Below, one piece after another: positions 25,120 to 35,068 of a stretch of 37,886 nucleotides of DNA. Position 1 is the first letter of the stretch, and each line of letters opens with the position of its first letter. Made by a program: the position numbers and the translations under genes. The stretch is from Pseudomonadota bacterium (GTDB lineage: Bacteria > Bdellovibrionota_C > UBA2361 > OMII01). The DNA lies in contig OMII01000062.1 of assembly GCA_900299055.1 (NCBI GenBank), positions 1 to 37,886 on the forward strand, in the 5' to 3' direction. The notes under the pieces are model-generated. The model was given only the letters and a program-made list of their open reading frames with translations, did not search any database and was not told where the DNA came from.

Positions 25120-25869
25120 GTGGCTTGGCGAACACCACCAAAAGAGCAGCGACAAAAACTCAAGCTGCAACGGGAGCTCAGCCGCCGACGGCTGATCGAA
25201 CGGACCGAGGACGACGCAATCTTCGCCGCGTGCGCGTACATAACCAACGCAGATGGACCACCGAGCCGGAGCGAGGAATCGTTTATTCTTGACTACCTAG
25301 CCAGCTGCAGCCGTGGCGAAGGCGACTATGTCCGAGTTACAGCAGCGTCTGTTGCCGCCGTTACCAAAGATCTCGCCACCACAAAGCTTCGCTCATACCG
25401 AGCAGCCTGTCGCGTCTCAATCACCAAACAACGGCGCCTCATCGATGGTCTTCTACGGTTAGCTGCGTGCGACAAACCACTCAACGAACTCGAGCAGAGA
25501 GCCTTACACGAGATCGCTGAAGCGCTTGGTTTTCCCGTTGAGAAGCACGCGACTCTTCGCAGGCATCTAGGAGTCCCCCGGTCAACGTCAACCAAGACCA
25601 CTCGATCAGAGGACCCTCGCAGAGCACAGAAAGCGAAGCCTGCTGCGCCCTCGCCTCACCAGTGGTGCTATGACACCCTAGGGTGCACCGAGAAAGACTC
25701 CGATGAGACCGTAAAACGAGCCTACAGAAGGCTTGCAGCGAAGCTTCACCCAGACAAGCACGCAGGAGGCACGCGCACATCGGAATCAATCCTCGTCTAT
25801 CAGCGCGATTTCCAGAAGCTTCAGGACGCCTATGCGGCCTTGAAGCGAGTGCGCCCAACGCTGCGCTAG
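25120..25869 (+). CDS. TerB-like/J-domain protein (DjlA-type layout)
   Basis: 249 residues from a GTG at 25120 with AGGA 6-7 nt upstream. Residues 1-28 are strongly basic. An all-helical TerB-like domain (~30-150) contains DDAIFAACAYITNADGPPSRSEESFI. A variable linker leads to a C-terminal J-domain (~180-249) with the HPD motif intact at 210-212 in AAKLHPDKHAGG, so it can be expected to stimulate an Hsp70/DnaK ATPase. The layout matches DjlA, but the N-terminal membrane segment of DjlA is missing, making this a soluble version. It follows the multi-HTH gene by 23 nt and converges with spoVR. Confidence 0.8.
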   Translation: MAWRTPPKEQRQKLKLQRELSRRRLIERTEDDAIFAACAYITNADGPPSRSEESFILDYLASCSRGEGDYVRVTAASVAAVTKDLATTKLRSYRAACRVSITKQRRLIDGLLRLAACDKPLNELEQRALHEIAEALGFPVEKHATLRRHLGVPRSTSTKTTRSEDPRRAQKAKPAAPSPHQWCYDTLGCTEKDSDETVKRAYRRLAAKLHPDKHAGGTRTSESILVYQRDFQKLQDAYAALKRVRPTLR

Positions 25870-25910
25870 CATGAAGACATCAATAGCTGAGCCTGGGAGA
25901 ACAGCGAGGA

Positions 25911-27368
25911 TTACAGTCTCTCAATTTTAAGTGAGTCTCCGACAACCTTAAGTAGACTGCCCTTGCCATTAATACTGGTCTCGAGCACTACCTCTCGCTC
26001 CCAGAGCCTTGCCACGTGTTTAAGGGTGTGGTCTGCGTATTCAAGCTGCAAATCTCGACCATCATGGTAATGCTTAAGGTAGAGGGTCCTGTTGCGGCCA
26101 AAATCGGCATCTTCGACCTTAATAACCGGAATCGAGCCTGTGCCCACGCTCTTAATGAGGGTGTCGCGAACGTCTTTCCATCCCTCTTCGTTGGAAACTT
26201 TGGTTACCACGCGCTCTTTTCCACGTCTGTCATGCTGGAAAAGATTAAGCTCTTCCATCAAGTCTTTCGTGAGAAAACGCCGGAGGAAGGACTGATCTCG
26301 ATCAGATTCACGCACTTCAAAGATCTTTTTTCGACCTGGCGTGTCATTTTCATCTTGGCCCGCTTGGGCGCGCGGAGGCTCGTCATCGCTCCACTCTTTA
26401 CCTGTGTCACCCTGATTCCACCTTCGCTCAATGTCATGCCACATGACAAACCCCAGGTGATACGGATTCAATCCTCCTGGATGGGGGCGCAGCACCTGAT
26501 TGTGCCGAACGAGCAACTCAAGGTGCATATCCTGCGGGAGCTTAAGCTCATTTAATATCTTGTGGTGCCAGTAACTCGCCCACCCCTCGTTCATGATCTT
26601 GGTCTCCATCTGGGGCATGAAGTACTGCGTCTGCTGGTCGACTATCTGCAAGATATCTTGCTTCCACTCTGGAAGGTACGGATTGTACGCGGCTATGAAT
26701 TGAAGCAGATTCTCCTGTGGCTCTGCTGGCGTCTTGGTCAAATTCGGCGCTACATATTCAGGAGATGGATGAATCTCTCGCCATGGGTCCGGTGCCGGCT
26801 GTGCCCTCTCCCATGCTCGCACACGCTGCTCTGCATCGGATAGTTGGCGAATCGCCAAGTTTCTTGAGCGCTGGTAGCAAATAGCATGGGCGTGATCGAT
26901 AGCGTCTTCAACTGCCTCGATACCAATTGAAGGATCCTCTTGGTAACTAGCGATTCGATTTGCTCCATTCTTAAACATCTCCAGAACGTGTCGAGCGTCT
27001 GTTCCACTGGTGAACGTAAAGTTATTGGCAAAAAAGTCATTATGGCCATACACGTGCGCTATTGTGAGCACCTGCAGCAACAAGGAATTATCGCGCATGA
27101 GGTAGGCAAGACACGGATTGGAATTTATCACCATCTCATATGGCAAGCCCGACACACCGTAGTCGTACATCGTCTTTTGGCGTTCATACGATTTCCCATA
27201 TGACCAGTGTGGGTAATGCGAGGGCATTCCAGTGTACGCCATGTACCCTAGCATCTCGTTATGATCACAAACCTCAAACTCCTGCGGGTAGCAATTCAGG
27301 CCGTAGCGACGTACGAGCTCTTGAATTCTCTCATCCCAAACCGCTAATTCTTCAACATTAAATGACAT
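25911..27368 (-). CDS. spoVR: SpoVR-family protein (YcgB-like)
   Basis: 485 residues with the SpoVR N-terminal block intact: YGLNCYPQEFEVCDHNEML (~20-38), GMPSHYPHWSYGKSYER (~47-63), YGVSGLPYEMVINSNPCLAYLM (~71-92) and LTIAHVYGHNDFFANN (~102-117). The C-terminal domain carries KVEDADFGRNRTLYLKH. Its biochemical role is unknown; in Bacillus it affects spore cortex formation, and in proteobacteria it travels with PrkA and YhbH in a stress operon. AAGGA, overlapping the upstream stop codon, lies just before the ATG at 27368, so translation is probably coupled to yhbH. Confidence 0.93.
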   Translation of the reverse strand: MSFNVEELAVWDERIQELVRRYGLNCYPQEFEVCDHNEMLGYMAYTGMPSHYPHWSYGKSYERQKTMYDYGVSGLPYEMVINSNPCLAYLMRDNSLLLQVLTIAHVYGHNDFFANNFTFTSGTDARHVLEMFKNGANRIASYQEDPSIGIEAVEDAIDHAHAICYQRSRNLAIRQLSDAEQRVRAWERAQPAPDPWREIHPSPEYVAPNLTKTPAEPQENLLQFIAAYNPYLPEWKQDILQIVDQQTQYFMPQMETKIMNEGWASYWHHKILNELKLPQDMHLELLVRHNQVLRPHPGGLNPYHLGFVMWHDIERRWNQGDTGKEWSDDEPPRAQAGQDENDTPGRKKIFEVRESDRDQSFLRRFLTKDLMEELNLFQHDRRGKERVVTKVSNEEGWKDVRDTLIKSVGTGSIPVIKVEDADFGRNRTLYLKHYHDGRDLQLEYADHTLKHVARLWEREVVLETSINGKGSLLKVVGDSLKIERL

Positions 27369-27374
27369 AGTTCC

Positions 27375-28610
27375 TTATGGAGCTGCGGCTGCTGCACCTT
27401 CACTACTACCAAACACTTTACCGTGCGCTGATACACCACTCGCTTTATCTTTCATCAGAAAACTGCGAAATCCTTCCCACAAGTCCTCTTTCTTTTCGAT
27501 GGTGATCATGTGGAAGTTCTGTGCCTGTATCTGCCCGAACACCTCCAGCATACTTCCGCTATAATATGCGCTGCCTGATGGCTTAATCTCTCCGTAGCCG
27601 AAGAGATTGCACACTTTACACAACTCCTCCGCAGCTTGGAGCGCACGTTCATTATCTGAATAAAAGTTGTCGCCATCAGAGCAGTGAAATGCGTATATGT
27701 TCCACAAAGACGGATGATACCTGTCGTTGATGATGTCCAGTGCCTTGCGATACCCGGAGGAGATGTAGGTACCTCCCGATTCAACTTTATGAAAAAAGTC
27801 TCCCTCTGGAACCTCTTTAGCCTCTGTATGGTGAGCTATGAATACAACTTCAACGTTTGCGTACTTCTGTCGAACAAACTGATACAGAAGAAAGTAGAAG
27901 CTCCGCGCGAGGTACTTTTTCACCGTACCCATCGAGCCTGATGTATCCATGATGCAGAACACGACAGCATTGGAAGCTTCTCGCGTAGTTGGAGCTATGT
28001 GAAAAAAGCTCATGTCGTCTTCATGAAAAGGGAAACGCTGCTCACCTTCCTTGATCGCCTCTCCGCGAGTGCCCTTGACGGACAACATCCGACGCACTCG
28101 ATTACGAGCCGTAGCACGCTTGTCTAGGCGCGGTCTGATACCAGCTTTTCGATGACCTTTTCGCTTGCGCGCATCGTCTGACATTACCTTCTTGAGAGCC
28201 TTGCGCTCGAGCTCAGGGAGCTCAAGGTCATCGAACATGATCGCAATAAGCTCCTCGAGCGTGATGTCAGTCTCAAACGCATCGACACCAGCTTGGCTTC
28301 CGGCGCCTTGACCCTGCCCCTGTCCGTCTTGTCCCCCCTGATCGACAACATCACCGGGCTTTTGATTACCATCACCTTGGGCGGCTCCAGGGGAATTGTC
28401 GCCATAGATGAAGCGATACTCTTTTACTGAGCGAATCGGGACCTTGATGATCTTGTCTCTGTCGCGGCCTATGATCGATTCCTCGGCCAGGATATCTCCG
28501 ATGTTATCGCGAATGGAGTCCTTAATCTTTTGGCGATGCCGCATCCGATCTCTGGCGCTCCGGTCAGATCGCTGTGAGGTCGGAACATACGGACGAAAGA
28601 TTGTCGACAT
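27375..28610 (-). CDS. yhbH: YhbH/YeaH-family DUF444 protein
   Basis: 411 residues. A basic N-terminus (RDRMRHRQKIKDSIRDNI, ~21-38) is typical of DUF444. The central part has an unusual low-complexity Gly/Gln run at ~90-107. A vWA-like C-terminal domain has the MIDAS motif DTSGSM at 222-227, followed by ARSFYFLLYQFVRQKYANVEVVFIAH and a later GGTYISSGYRKALDII (metal-site Thr region). The protein is the middle gene of prkA-yhbH-spoVR; its exact function is unknown, but the MIDAS site suggests metal-dependent protein binding. GGAGCT is about 10 nt before the ATG. Confidence 0.93.
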   Translation of the reverse strand: MSTIFRPYVPTSQRSDRSARDRMRHRQKIKDSIRDNIGDILAEESIIGRDRDKIIKVPIRSVKEYRFIYGDNSPGAAQGDGNQKPGDVVDQGGQDGQGQGQGAGSQAGVDAFETDITLEELIAIMFDDLELPELERKALKKVMSDDARKRKGHRKAGIRPRLDKRATARNRVRRMLSVKGTRGEAIKEGEQRFPFHEDDMSFFHIAPTTREASNAVVFCIMDTSGSMGTVKKYLARSFYFLLYQFVRQKYANVEVVFIAHHTEAKEVPEGDFFHKVESGGTYISSGYRKALDIINDRYHPSLWNIYAFHCSDGDNFYSDNERALQAAEELCKVCNLFGYGEIKPSGSAYYSGSMLEVFGQIQAQNFHMITIEKKEDLWEGFRSFLMKDKASGVSAHGKVFGSSEGAAAAAP

Positions 28611-28680
28611 ACGAGCTACGAGCTCCCTACACGAATCAGATCACCAGAAGACGACTCACCATCCATCATGCGACGGGTGG

Positions 28681-30609
28681 CTAGTCCTTCCAGAGGTTAT
28701 TCGCCGCGTACTTCAAAATTACATCAACACAACTGGCTGGGTATCCGTTTCGAATTAACTGTTCGACCATACGGCCATACTTCTTATGTTGGTCGTCATC
28801 GCGGGTTCGAGCCTTAGTGATAATTCTCGAGACATCGCGCACACTCGCCATGAGCTTCTTCTCGATAGCTTCCTTGAGTGGCTCGTAGCACTCATACGAA
28901 ACCTTCTCCCCCCGACGCCCGGCAGACCAGAGATAGGCGATAACCTCCTGCCGGAAACCGTCACAAGCAGTTCCGATTATTGCGATCTGCTCCTCTATCG
29001 ACTTCATGAATCCCTCATCGGGCTCCAGCACCTCTCCGGTACTCCTATCCTTAAACTTCTTCTTCGTCACGTATGACTCCGCATGGTCGAGATAGTTCTG
29101 GAACAGCGCTTCGGCCTGCTCTTGATACGAATAGACAAACGCCTTCGTAATCTCCTTCTCAAGAACCTCGAGATATTCCTTGTGCAGAGTATCTTGCAGG
29201 AACTCAAGGTAGCGCTTCTTCACATCATCCGGAAAATCCGCTTCCTTCACCATATGCACGAGAGACTCTCGCACCGAGATTGGATGGATGGCGTTTTGCT
29301 CAACGTTGTCCGACAGAGCGTTATCAAGCGCCTTCATGATGAAGCGCGTCGAGATACCATTCATCCCCTCGCTCTTCGCCTCTTCTCGCAGCTCTACAAC
29401 ATCGATGCGCTTTGTCTTACCTTTCTCTACAACTTCTTCACCGTTATAGAGCTTTAATTTTGTCATCAGATCGCATTTATTTGTCGGCTCAAGTCGCGAC
29501 AAAATAGCGAACATCGACGCGATTTCAATGGTATGAGGCGCGATATCAGCTGTGAATTGGGATTGTCGAATGATCTTTTTGTAAATCTTCACTTCTTCGG
29601 ACAGACGAAGATTATACGGCACTTTGACTGTCACAATACGATCAAGGATCGCCTCGTTGGTGTGATCGCTCTTAAACTTCTTCCACTCTGCTTCGTTAGA
29701 GTGCGCAACGATACAGGTGTCTACGTAGATCATTCCGTGTCGACCCGGCGCCGGAATCGACTTCTCTTGAGTTGCGGTGATCATCGCGTGGAGGTATTCG
29801 GTTTCGTTCTTGAATACCTCGATGAATTCGACCATTCCTCGATTACCGACGTTCAATGCGCCAGTGAGGTCTAGCACCCGAGGATCTCCCTCTGAATAGA
29901 GATCAAGTTTGGAGATATCTTCTCCTCCGATAAGCACGCTTGTGTCCTGGTTATTGGGATCGACTGGTGGAACGACGCCAACGCCGCGTTTTGCTCGAAT
30001 ACTGAAATCGTAGGTTCGTACGGGGAAGTCTTCCCACTTGCCTTGGTATTCTTCCTTGAGGCGATATCGACAAACCGGGCAGAGGTCTCCCTCGATCTCT
30101 ACGCCAAGCATCTTCGAGAACTCCTTGCGCAGGTGCCGCGGAACCAGGTGCAGGGGCTCCTCAAACATCGGACAGTTCTCGACAGCATGAAATGCCGAGA
30201 GCTGCTCTAACCCCTTCTTCAATCGCTCTACGAGTGAACTCTTTCCGGATCCTACAGGACCAACGAGATACAAGACTTGCCGGCTTTCCTCTCCCTTGAG
30301 GGACGCCGAATGAAAATATCGAACGATTTGATTAATCGTCTTCTCCATTCCGAAGAACTCGTCGGCGAAGAAGTTATAGACTTTTAGTTTCTCACCCTTG
30401 AAGATTCGCTTCAGGCGCGGATTCTGTTCAAGGTCAACTTCAACCATGCCCTGGTCGAAGAGCATATCGTAGAGGCGCTTGTGCGCGAGTTTATGCAACG
30501 ACGGATTCTCGCGTACGAGCTCCAGGTACTCAAGCATCGTACCTTTCCAAGAGGACTTCTTGCGAGTTTCACGGTCTTCTTGAATCAGCTTTTGGAATTC
30601 ATTGCTCAT
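28681..30609 (-). CDS. prkA: PrkA-type serine protein kinase / AAA ATPase
   Basis: 642 residues, the family's usual length. An AAA core with Walker A GPVGSGKS at 117-124 and family blocks DMLFDQGMVEVD, NFFADEFFGMEKTINQIVRYFHSASL (~79-104), a CPVCRYRL Cys pair, NRGMVEFIEVFKNE and VDTCIVAHSNEAEWKKF. The C-terminal PrkA domain includes GISTRFIMKALDNALS and EKVSYECYEPLKEAIEKKL. Reported activities of the family include protein kinase and, more recently, AAA/Lon-like protease in Bacillus; which applies here is unknown. AAGGAGAAGG just before the ATG at 30609 is a strong ribosome binding site. First gene of the three-gene stress operon; 70 nt separate it from yhbH. Confidence 0.95.
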   Translation of the reverse strand: MSNEFQKLIQEDRETRKKSSWKGTMLEYLELVRENPSLHKLAHKRLYDMLFDQGMVEVDLEQNPRLKRIFKGEKLKVYNFFADEFFGMEKTINQIVRYFHSASLKGEESRQVLYLVGPVGSGKSSLVERLKKGLEQLSAFHAVENCPMFEEPLHLVPRHLRKEFSKMLGVEIEGDLCPVCRYRLKEEYQGKWEDFPVRTYDFSIRAKRGVGVVPPVDPNNQDTSVLIGGEDISKLDLYSEGDPRVLDLTGALNVGNRGMVEFIEVFKNETEYLHAMITATQEKSIPAPGRHGMIYVDTCIVAHSNEAEWKKFKSDHTNEAILDRIVTVKVPYNLRLSEEVKIYKKIIRQSQFTADIAPHTIEIASMFAILSRLEPTNKCDLMTKLKLYNGEEVVEKGKTKRIDVVELREEAKSEGMNGISTRFIMKALDNALSDNVEQNAIHPISVRESLVHMVKEADFPDDVKKRYLEFLQDTLHKEYLEVLEKEITKAFVYSYQEQAEALFQNYLDHAESYVTKKKFKDRSTGEVLEPDEGFMKSIEEQIAIIGTACDGFRQEVIAYLWSAGRRGEKVSYECYEPLKEAIEKKLMASVRDVSRIITKARTRDDDQHKKYGRMVEQLIRNGYPASCVDVILKYAANNLWKD

Positions 30610-31225
30610 GGAACCTTCTCCTTAACGTCGTGCTCTACTACCACTTGTGATCGCTACTGACGCTATCGAAAGCATATCGACAGCATTCTTCCCACCGTGA
30701 CCCGAACAACACATCAACCTGAATCGATACATCACACACCCACACAAGCTGTGCGTATGCGATACCCCGATTTACCTTTAGATCATCCGATCGACGCTCT
30801 CGCCAACGGATTGAATTCACAACACCTACCTACCAAGGTAAACGATCTCTTAGCCGGCCGCCAACCTATTACGGTAGTGTGCATTACCTGGGCACACTGG
30901 TCCTGCTATAGAGTTTGATGTCAGACCTATTGAAATCTGTTCTTGAGCAGCCACATCCTAGCGCTATTTAGGCGCTATTAACCTCTTGAAGCCGACAGTT
31001 TAGCGTCAGCACCTCGCTGTAGGGGAAACGCGGACACTCGCGTACTAGCTTTTCCCTCCGAGCTGCGAGTCTTACGCATGCGTGATCATAGAATCACGTT
31101 CGGGACCTGGAGCCGCCCTCGCCGGACACTCCAAACGCTCGAAATTAATTAGCAAAAGCACGCTTCTCGATTGAGGTTCGAGAAACCTCAGTATAGACTA
31201 CCGCTGGTTTGAACGGGGACTAACT
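30610..31225. other. Long divergent intergenic region, 616 nt
   Basis: Lies between prkA (minus) and purL (plus). I find no convincing gene. Visible elements are two GCGCTATT direct repeats (30961-30968, 30972-30979), a CGTGAT/ATCACG hairpin (31081-31098), and the palindrome-containing purL promoter (31171-31197). Near 30681-30697 on the minus strand a stretch vaguely recalls a sigma54 promoter but matches only about 7 of 12 positions. The length leaves room for a small RNA, which I cannot demonstrate. Confidence 0.5.
31171..31197 (+). promoter_or_regulatory. purL promoter with palindrome between -35 and -10
   Basis: -35 TTGAGG (31171-31176), a 15-base spacer, -10 TATAGA (31192-31197). The 7-bp inverted repeat TGAGGTT (31172-31178)/AACCTCA (31184-31190), with a 5-nt middle, fills the spacer. 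The start codon is 28 nt past the -10 box. A repressor site is plausible, but it does not look like the E. coli PurR box or the Bacillus PurBox. The short spacer makes the promoter call uncertain. Confidence 0.45.
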
Positions 31226-33526
31226 ATGACCAACTCTGCCTCGCATCTGAACGACTCCTCCTGCACAAATAATGCCGCTACGCATACGAGGCCACATCCC
31301 TGGATGCGACTTGCGACCCTGGATGATGCGACACAACACGGTCTCAAAAAGACCGAGTTCGAAGCGATCACTAGCGCACTTGGTCGGTCCGTTAATCTCG
31401 TTGAGCTCGGCATCTGCTCCGCTCTTTTTTCGGAACACTGTTCCTACAAGAGCACCAAGGTCCACCTCCGCACCCTGCCAACCACCGGAACGAGAGTCTT
31501 GGTTGGTCCAGGAGAAAACGCCTGTGTCGTTGATATCGGAGATAACGAGGCCGTGGTGTTTAAAGTTGAGAGCCATAACCACCCCTCGTTCATCGAACCC
31601 TTTCAGGGTGCAGCAACGGGCGTCGGCGGCATACTACGAGATGTCTTTACAATGGGGGCCCGGCCAGTTGCACTCCTCAATTCACTGCGATTTGGTGATC
31701 CATCACTCCCGAAAAGCAAGTACCTTCTGCGCCGCGCAGTAAACGGCATCGGTTTCTACGGAAACTGCATGGGAATTCCGACAGTGGGTGGCGAGCTATC
31801 ATTCCATCCATCTTTCAATGGTAACTGTCTCGTAAATGCCTTCGCACTAGGAGTCGTAAAACAGGATGAAGTATTTCTCGGCACCGCAGCGGGAGTCGGG
31901 AATGTCGTCTTGTATGTTGGCTCAAAGACTGGTCGTGACGGAATTCACGGGGCAAGTATGTCGTCGGAGTCGTTTGATGACAACTCCGAGGCGAAGCGCC
32001 CAACAGTGCAAGTTGGAGACCCTTTTCAAGAAAAGCTTCTCCTGGAGGCGTGCCTTGAGGCATTCAAGAGTGGTCATGTCGTAGGCGTTCAAGATATGGG
32101 CGCGGCCGGCCTGACAAGCTCCTCGTTTGAGATGGCGGATCGCGGCAACAATGGCGTACGACTCCATCTCGACCGAGTCCCTCAACGAGAAGTGGGGATG
32201 AATCCTTATGAAATAATGCTCTCCGAGTCTCAAGAACGGATGCTGTTTATCGTTAAGGCTGGGCACGAGGACAAGCTCATCTCTATCTTCAAGCACTGGG
32301 AGTTAGACGCTGTGGCTATTGGCGAAGTGATCGCGGGAGGCGACGTCGAGCTACTGTGGCATAACGAAGTCGTATCGCGGATCCCGGCTAAACTACTGAC
32401 GAGCGCGGTCCCCGAATACTCGTGGCCGATGAGTCCACCACAAGATCCCTCACTGACCGCCACTATAGACCTCGCCACAATTCAGGAGCCTGAAGACATC
32501 ACCTCGTGCTGGCTGCGGGTCCTTTCGTCCCCAAACAACTGCTCTCGTCACGCGGTGTACAATCAGTACGACTCCACAGTTCGCGCCGACACCGTCATTC
32601 ACCCAGGAAGCGATGCTGGCGTAGTCAGATTAAAGTCAGAACGCCCTACTCAAAAGGGAATCGCTATATCACTGGACTGCAATTCGCGCTTCTGCGCGAT
32701 CGACGCCCAAGCGGGCACAGCACTCTCGCTTGCTGAGTCATGTCGCAATATCGCCGCGACGGGCGCAATCCCACTAGGCATCTCGGATTGCCTCAATATG
32801 CCCAGCCCAGAAAATCCCGAGACAATGTGGCAGATAGCCCATAGCATCAAGGGGCTTGGCGAAGCCGCTCGAGCATTCAATATCCCAGTCGTAAGTGGGA
32901 ATGTCAGTCTCTATAACCAGACACATGGCCAAGGCATCCAACCGACGCCATTGTTAGCACTCGTAGGGCTATTGGAGGACGTTTCACACGCAGTTCCCGC
33001 TCAGTTTCAGTCTGACGGAGATGCAATCTTACTGATCGGGGATACTCATCCTGAAGACCTAGGAGGAAGCGCATACCTGGCGGAGATCCACGGGATTGAG
33101 CGTGGCAAGCTCCCCACTCTTAACTACTCACTTGAGCAAAAGACCTGCGACACAATCCGCTCACTTATCAACCGAAAATTACTTCGCTCATGCCACGATC
33201 TCTCCCAGGGAGGACTTGCTGTAGCGCTCGCAGAGGCCTGCTTTAACGACTATACCTCTCCGAAAGGGGCGACTCTCACTCTAGCCAAACGCCCAGCGCG
33301 GCGCGATGTCGCGCTCTTCTCGGAGAGCGGTGCCCGCTTTATCGTGAGTTGCGCCGTTGAGAAAGCCGAGGAGGTCAAAGCAGCCATCGAAAGCGCTGGC
33401 CTTTCTGTCGCCGGTCAGGGGCGTGTCGGTGGAAACTCAATCTCCATCGAGGGAGTCGGTTCCATCTCGTGCGCTACTGCTTTCGAGGGATGGTTCAACG
33501 GCCTAGAAGAGATTTTCGGGGATTAA
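31226..33526 (+). CDS. purL: Phosphoribosylformylglycinamidine synthase, PurL (short form)
   Basis: Fourth step of purine synthesis: FGAR to FGAM, using ammonia from a PurQ glutaminase. 766 residues is the short PurL that acts with separate PurS and PurQ; neither is in the window. Characteristic blocks: [19 protein letters not shown] (~56-74), [21 protein letters not shown] (~112-132), [29 protein letters not shown] and [27 protein letters not shown] lies in the C-terminal half. A ~26-residue N-terminal extension precedes the usual start, but GGGGA 8 nt before the ATG at 31226 supports this start. Followed by purF after 1 nt. Confidence 0.95.
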   Translation: MTNSASHLNDSSCTNNAATHTRPHPWMRLATLDDATQHGLKKTEFEAITSALGRSVNLVELGICSALFSEHCSYKSTKVHLRTLPTTGTRVLVGPGENACVVDIGDNEAVVFKVESHNHPSFIEPFQGAATGVGGILRDVFTMGARPVALLNSLRFGDPSLPKSKYLLRRAVNGIGFYGNCMGIPTVGGELSFHPSFNGNCLVNAFALGVVKQDEVFLGTAAGVGNVVLYVGSKTGRDGIHGASMSSESFDDNSEAKRPTVQVGDPFQEKLLLEACLEAFKSGHVVGVQDMGAAGLTSSSFEMADRGNNGVRLHLDRVPQREVGMNPYEIMLSESQERMLFIVKAGHEDKLISIFKHWELDAVAIGEVIAGGDVELLWHNEVVSRIPAKLLTSAVPEYSWPMSPPQDPSLTATIDLATIQEPEDITSCWLRVLSSPNNCSRHAVYNQYDSTVRADTVIHPGSDAGVVRLKSERPTQKGIAISLDCNSRFCAIDAQAGTALSLAESCRNIAATGAIPLGISDCLNMPSPENPETMWQIAHSIKGLGEAARAFNIPVVSGNVSLYNQTHGQGIQPTPLLALVGLLEDVSHAVPAQFQSDGDAILLIGDTHPEDLGGSAYLAEIHGIERGKLPTLNYSLEQKTCDTIRSLINRKLLRSCHDLSQGGLAVALAEACFNDYTSPKGATLTLAKRPARRDVALFSESGARFIVSCAVEKAEEVKAAIESAGLSVAGQGRVGGNSISIEGVGSISCATAFEGWFNGLEEIFGD

Positions 33527-33527
33527 T

Positions 33528-34964
33528 ATGGATATCCGGCAGGACAAGTTTCACGACGAGTGCGGGCTCATGGCGGTATGGAACCACCCAGAGGCAGCAA
33601 ACTTGGCGTATCTTGGTCTCTACGCCCAGCAACATCGTGGGCAAGAGGGCGCCGGTGTCGTATCAGTCAAACGCAACGGTGACGACAACCCGCACTTCTT
33701 TTTTCACAAAGGACTGGGGCTCGTAGCTGACGTCTTCGGCAACTTTGACTTCTCTCAACTGCCAGGCGAAACCGCAATCGGCCACGTCCGTTACACTACG
33801 GCCGGGGGCAACAAGCTGGCAAATGTGCAACCCTTTGTCGCCGACATCGCGCTTGGGTATGTGGCGGTCGCTCACAACGGCAATCTCATTAATGCAGATG
33901 AGCTCCGCCGCGAACTGATCGATAGCGGCTCGATCTTTGCAAGTACATCCGACACGGAAACCATCCTGCACCTCTTAGCACACGGCGACAAAGATGCCCC
34001 ACGCGTTGAAACTGTCATCGCCGCGCTGCATAGGCTCAAGGGAGCATTCTCTCTTTTGCTACTTTTTGAAGACAGGCTCATTGTTGCCCGAGATCGACAC
34101 GGGCTGCGCCCACTCGCCATCGGGGAACTTAACGGCGGCCTTGTCTTCGCTTCCGAGACGTGCGCCTTCGATTTGATCGGCGCAAAATATATACGCGACG
34201 TAGCGGTCGGAGAAGTAGTAGAGGTTTTTAGAGACGGCTCCATGAAGAGCTACTTCCCGTTCGGTTTTTCGAAGGAAGCACCATGCATATTCGAGTTTGT
34301 GTACTTCGCACGACCCGACTCGAATGTCTTTGGTAAAAATGTGTACAAGCTCCGTAAAAATATGGGAGCCGAGCTGGAGCGAGAGAATATCGTTGCTGCC
34401 GATCTGGTGACAGCGGTACCAGACTCAGGCGTTGCCGCGGCGATCGGATACGCGGAGGCTGCAAAGCTGCCCTATGAGATGGGCCTTGTTCGAAATCACT
34501 ACGTTGGTCGCACGTTTATCGAGCCGAAGCAGTCAATTAGAGATTTCGGAGTAAAAATAAAGCTAAACGCCAATCCAGCAATTTTGGCAGGCAAATCGAT
34601 TGTGGTCGTCGACGACTCAATCGTTCGTGGCACAACTAGCCGTAAATTAGTTGCGATGTTGCGCCAAGCGGGAGCTCGAGAGGTTCACCTTCGCATCTCC
34701 TCTCCGCCGACCACCGACCCGTGTTACTACGGAATCGACACTCCTGATAAGCACGATCTTATCGCCTCGAAACATTCAGTAGCAGAGATCGCGGAATTTA
34801 TCGGGGTAGATTCACTTGCATACCTTTCTCTCGAGGGACTGTATCGCGCAGTTGAGTCTACCCCGGGTAAGTTCTGCGACGCGTGTTTTAGCGGGAGCTA
34901 CCCCGCCGGCACGCCTGTCGCGATCAACTCGAAACGACAGCAGATGCTGTTTGAGCGTGAATAA
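33528..34964 (+). CDS. purF: Amidophosphoribosyltransferase PurF
   Basis: First committed step of purine synthesis: PRPP plus glutamine to phosphoribosylamine. 478 residues. Cys12 in HDECGLMAVW is the expected N-terminal nucleophile, exposed after removal of an 11-residue propeptide. The glutaminase domain shows QQHRGQEGAG and IGHVRYTTAGG; the phosphoribosyltransferase domain shows the PRPP loop VVVDDSIVRGTTSRK (~359-373). Cys residues near the C-terminus (FCDACFSG) and at ~265 (APCIFEF) may hold the [4Fe-4S] cluster of the B. subtilis-type enzyme. The ATG lies 1 nt after the purL stop with GGGGA upstream, so the pair is translationally coupled. Confidence 0.96.
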   Translation: MDIRQDKFHDECGLMAVWNHPEAANLAYLGLYAQQHRGQEGAGVVSVKRNGDDNPHFFFHKGLGLVADVFGNFDFSQLPGETAIGHVRYTTAGGNKLANVQPFVADIALGYVAVAHNGNLINADELRRELIDSGSIFASTSDTETILHLLAHGDKDAPRVETVIAALHRLKGAFSLLLLFEDRLIVARDRHGLRPLAIGELNGGLVFASETCAFDLIGAKYIRDVAVGEVVEVFRDGSMKSYFPFGFSKEAPCIFEFVYFARPDSNVFGKNVYKLRKNMGAELERENIVAADLVTAVPDSGVAAAIGYAEAAKLPYEMGLVRNHYVGRTFIEPKQSIRDFGVKIKLNANPAILAGKSIVVVDDSIVRGTTSRKLVAMLRQAGAREVHLRISSPPTTDPCYYGIDTPDKHDLIASKHSVAEIAEFIGVDSLAYLSLEGLYRAVESTPGKFCDACFSGSYPAGTPVAINSKRQQMLFERE

Positions 34965-34974
34965 GCTACGCTCA
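34952..34974. repeat. Inverted repeat across the purF stop codon
   Basis: TGAGCGT (34952-34958) and ACGCTCA (34968-34974) form a 7-bp stem with a 9-nt loop that contains the purF TAA. No T-run follows, so it is at best a weak terminator or a 3'-end stabiliser before the methyltransferase gene. Confidence 0.4.
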
Positions 34975-35068
34975 TATTCCACTTAAAGTAGAATAGTGGC
35001 GATTGTGGGACCATCGCGCTGACTGAGCCGTAGCATCCAGATAATCTTTCCTTCGAGAGGAGTGAAAG

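Noticed and set aside
30681-30697. Possible sigma54 promoter for prkA on the minus strand
   Set aside because: GG and GC are 10 bases apart as required, but only about 7 of 12 consensus positions match and no enhancer site is apparent.
30697-30918. 73-residue ORF in the prkA-purL spacer
   Set aside because: GTG start without a ribosome binding site and no protein-like hydrophobic pattern; probably chance.
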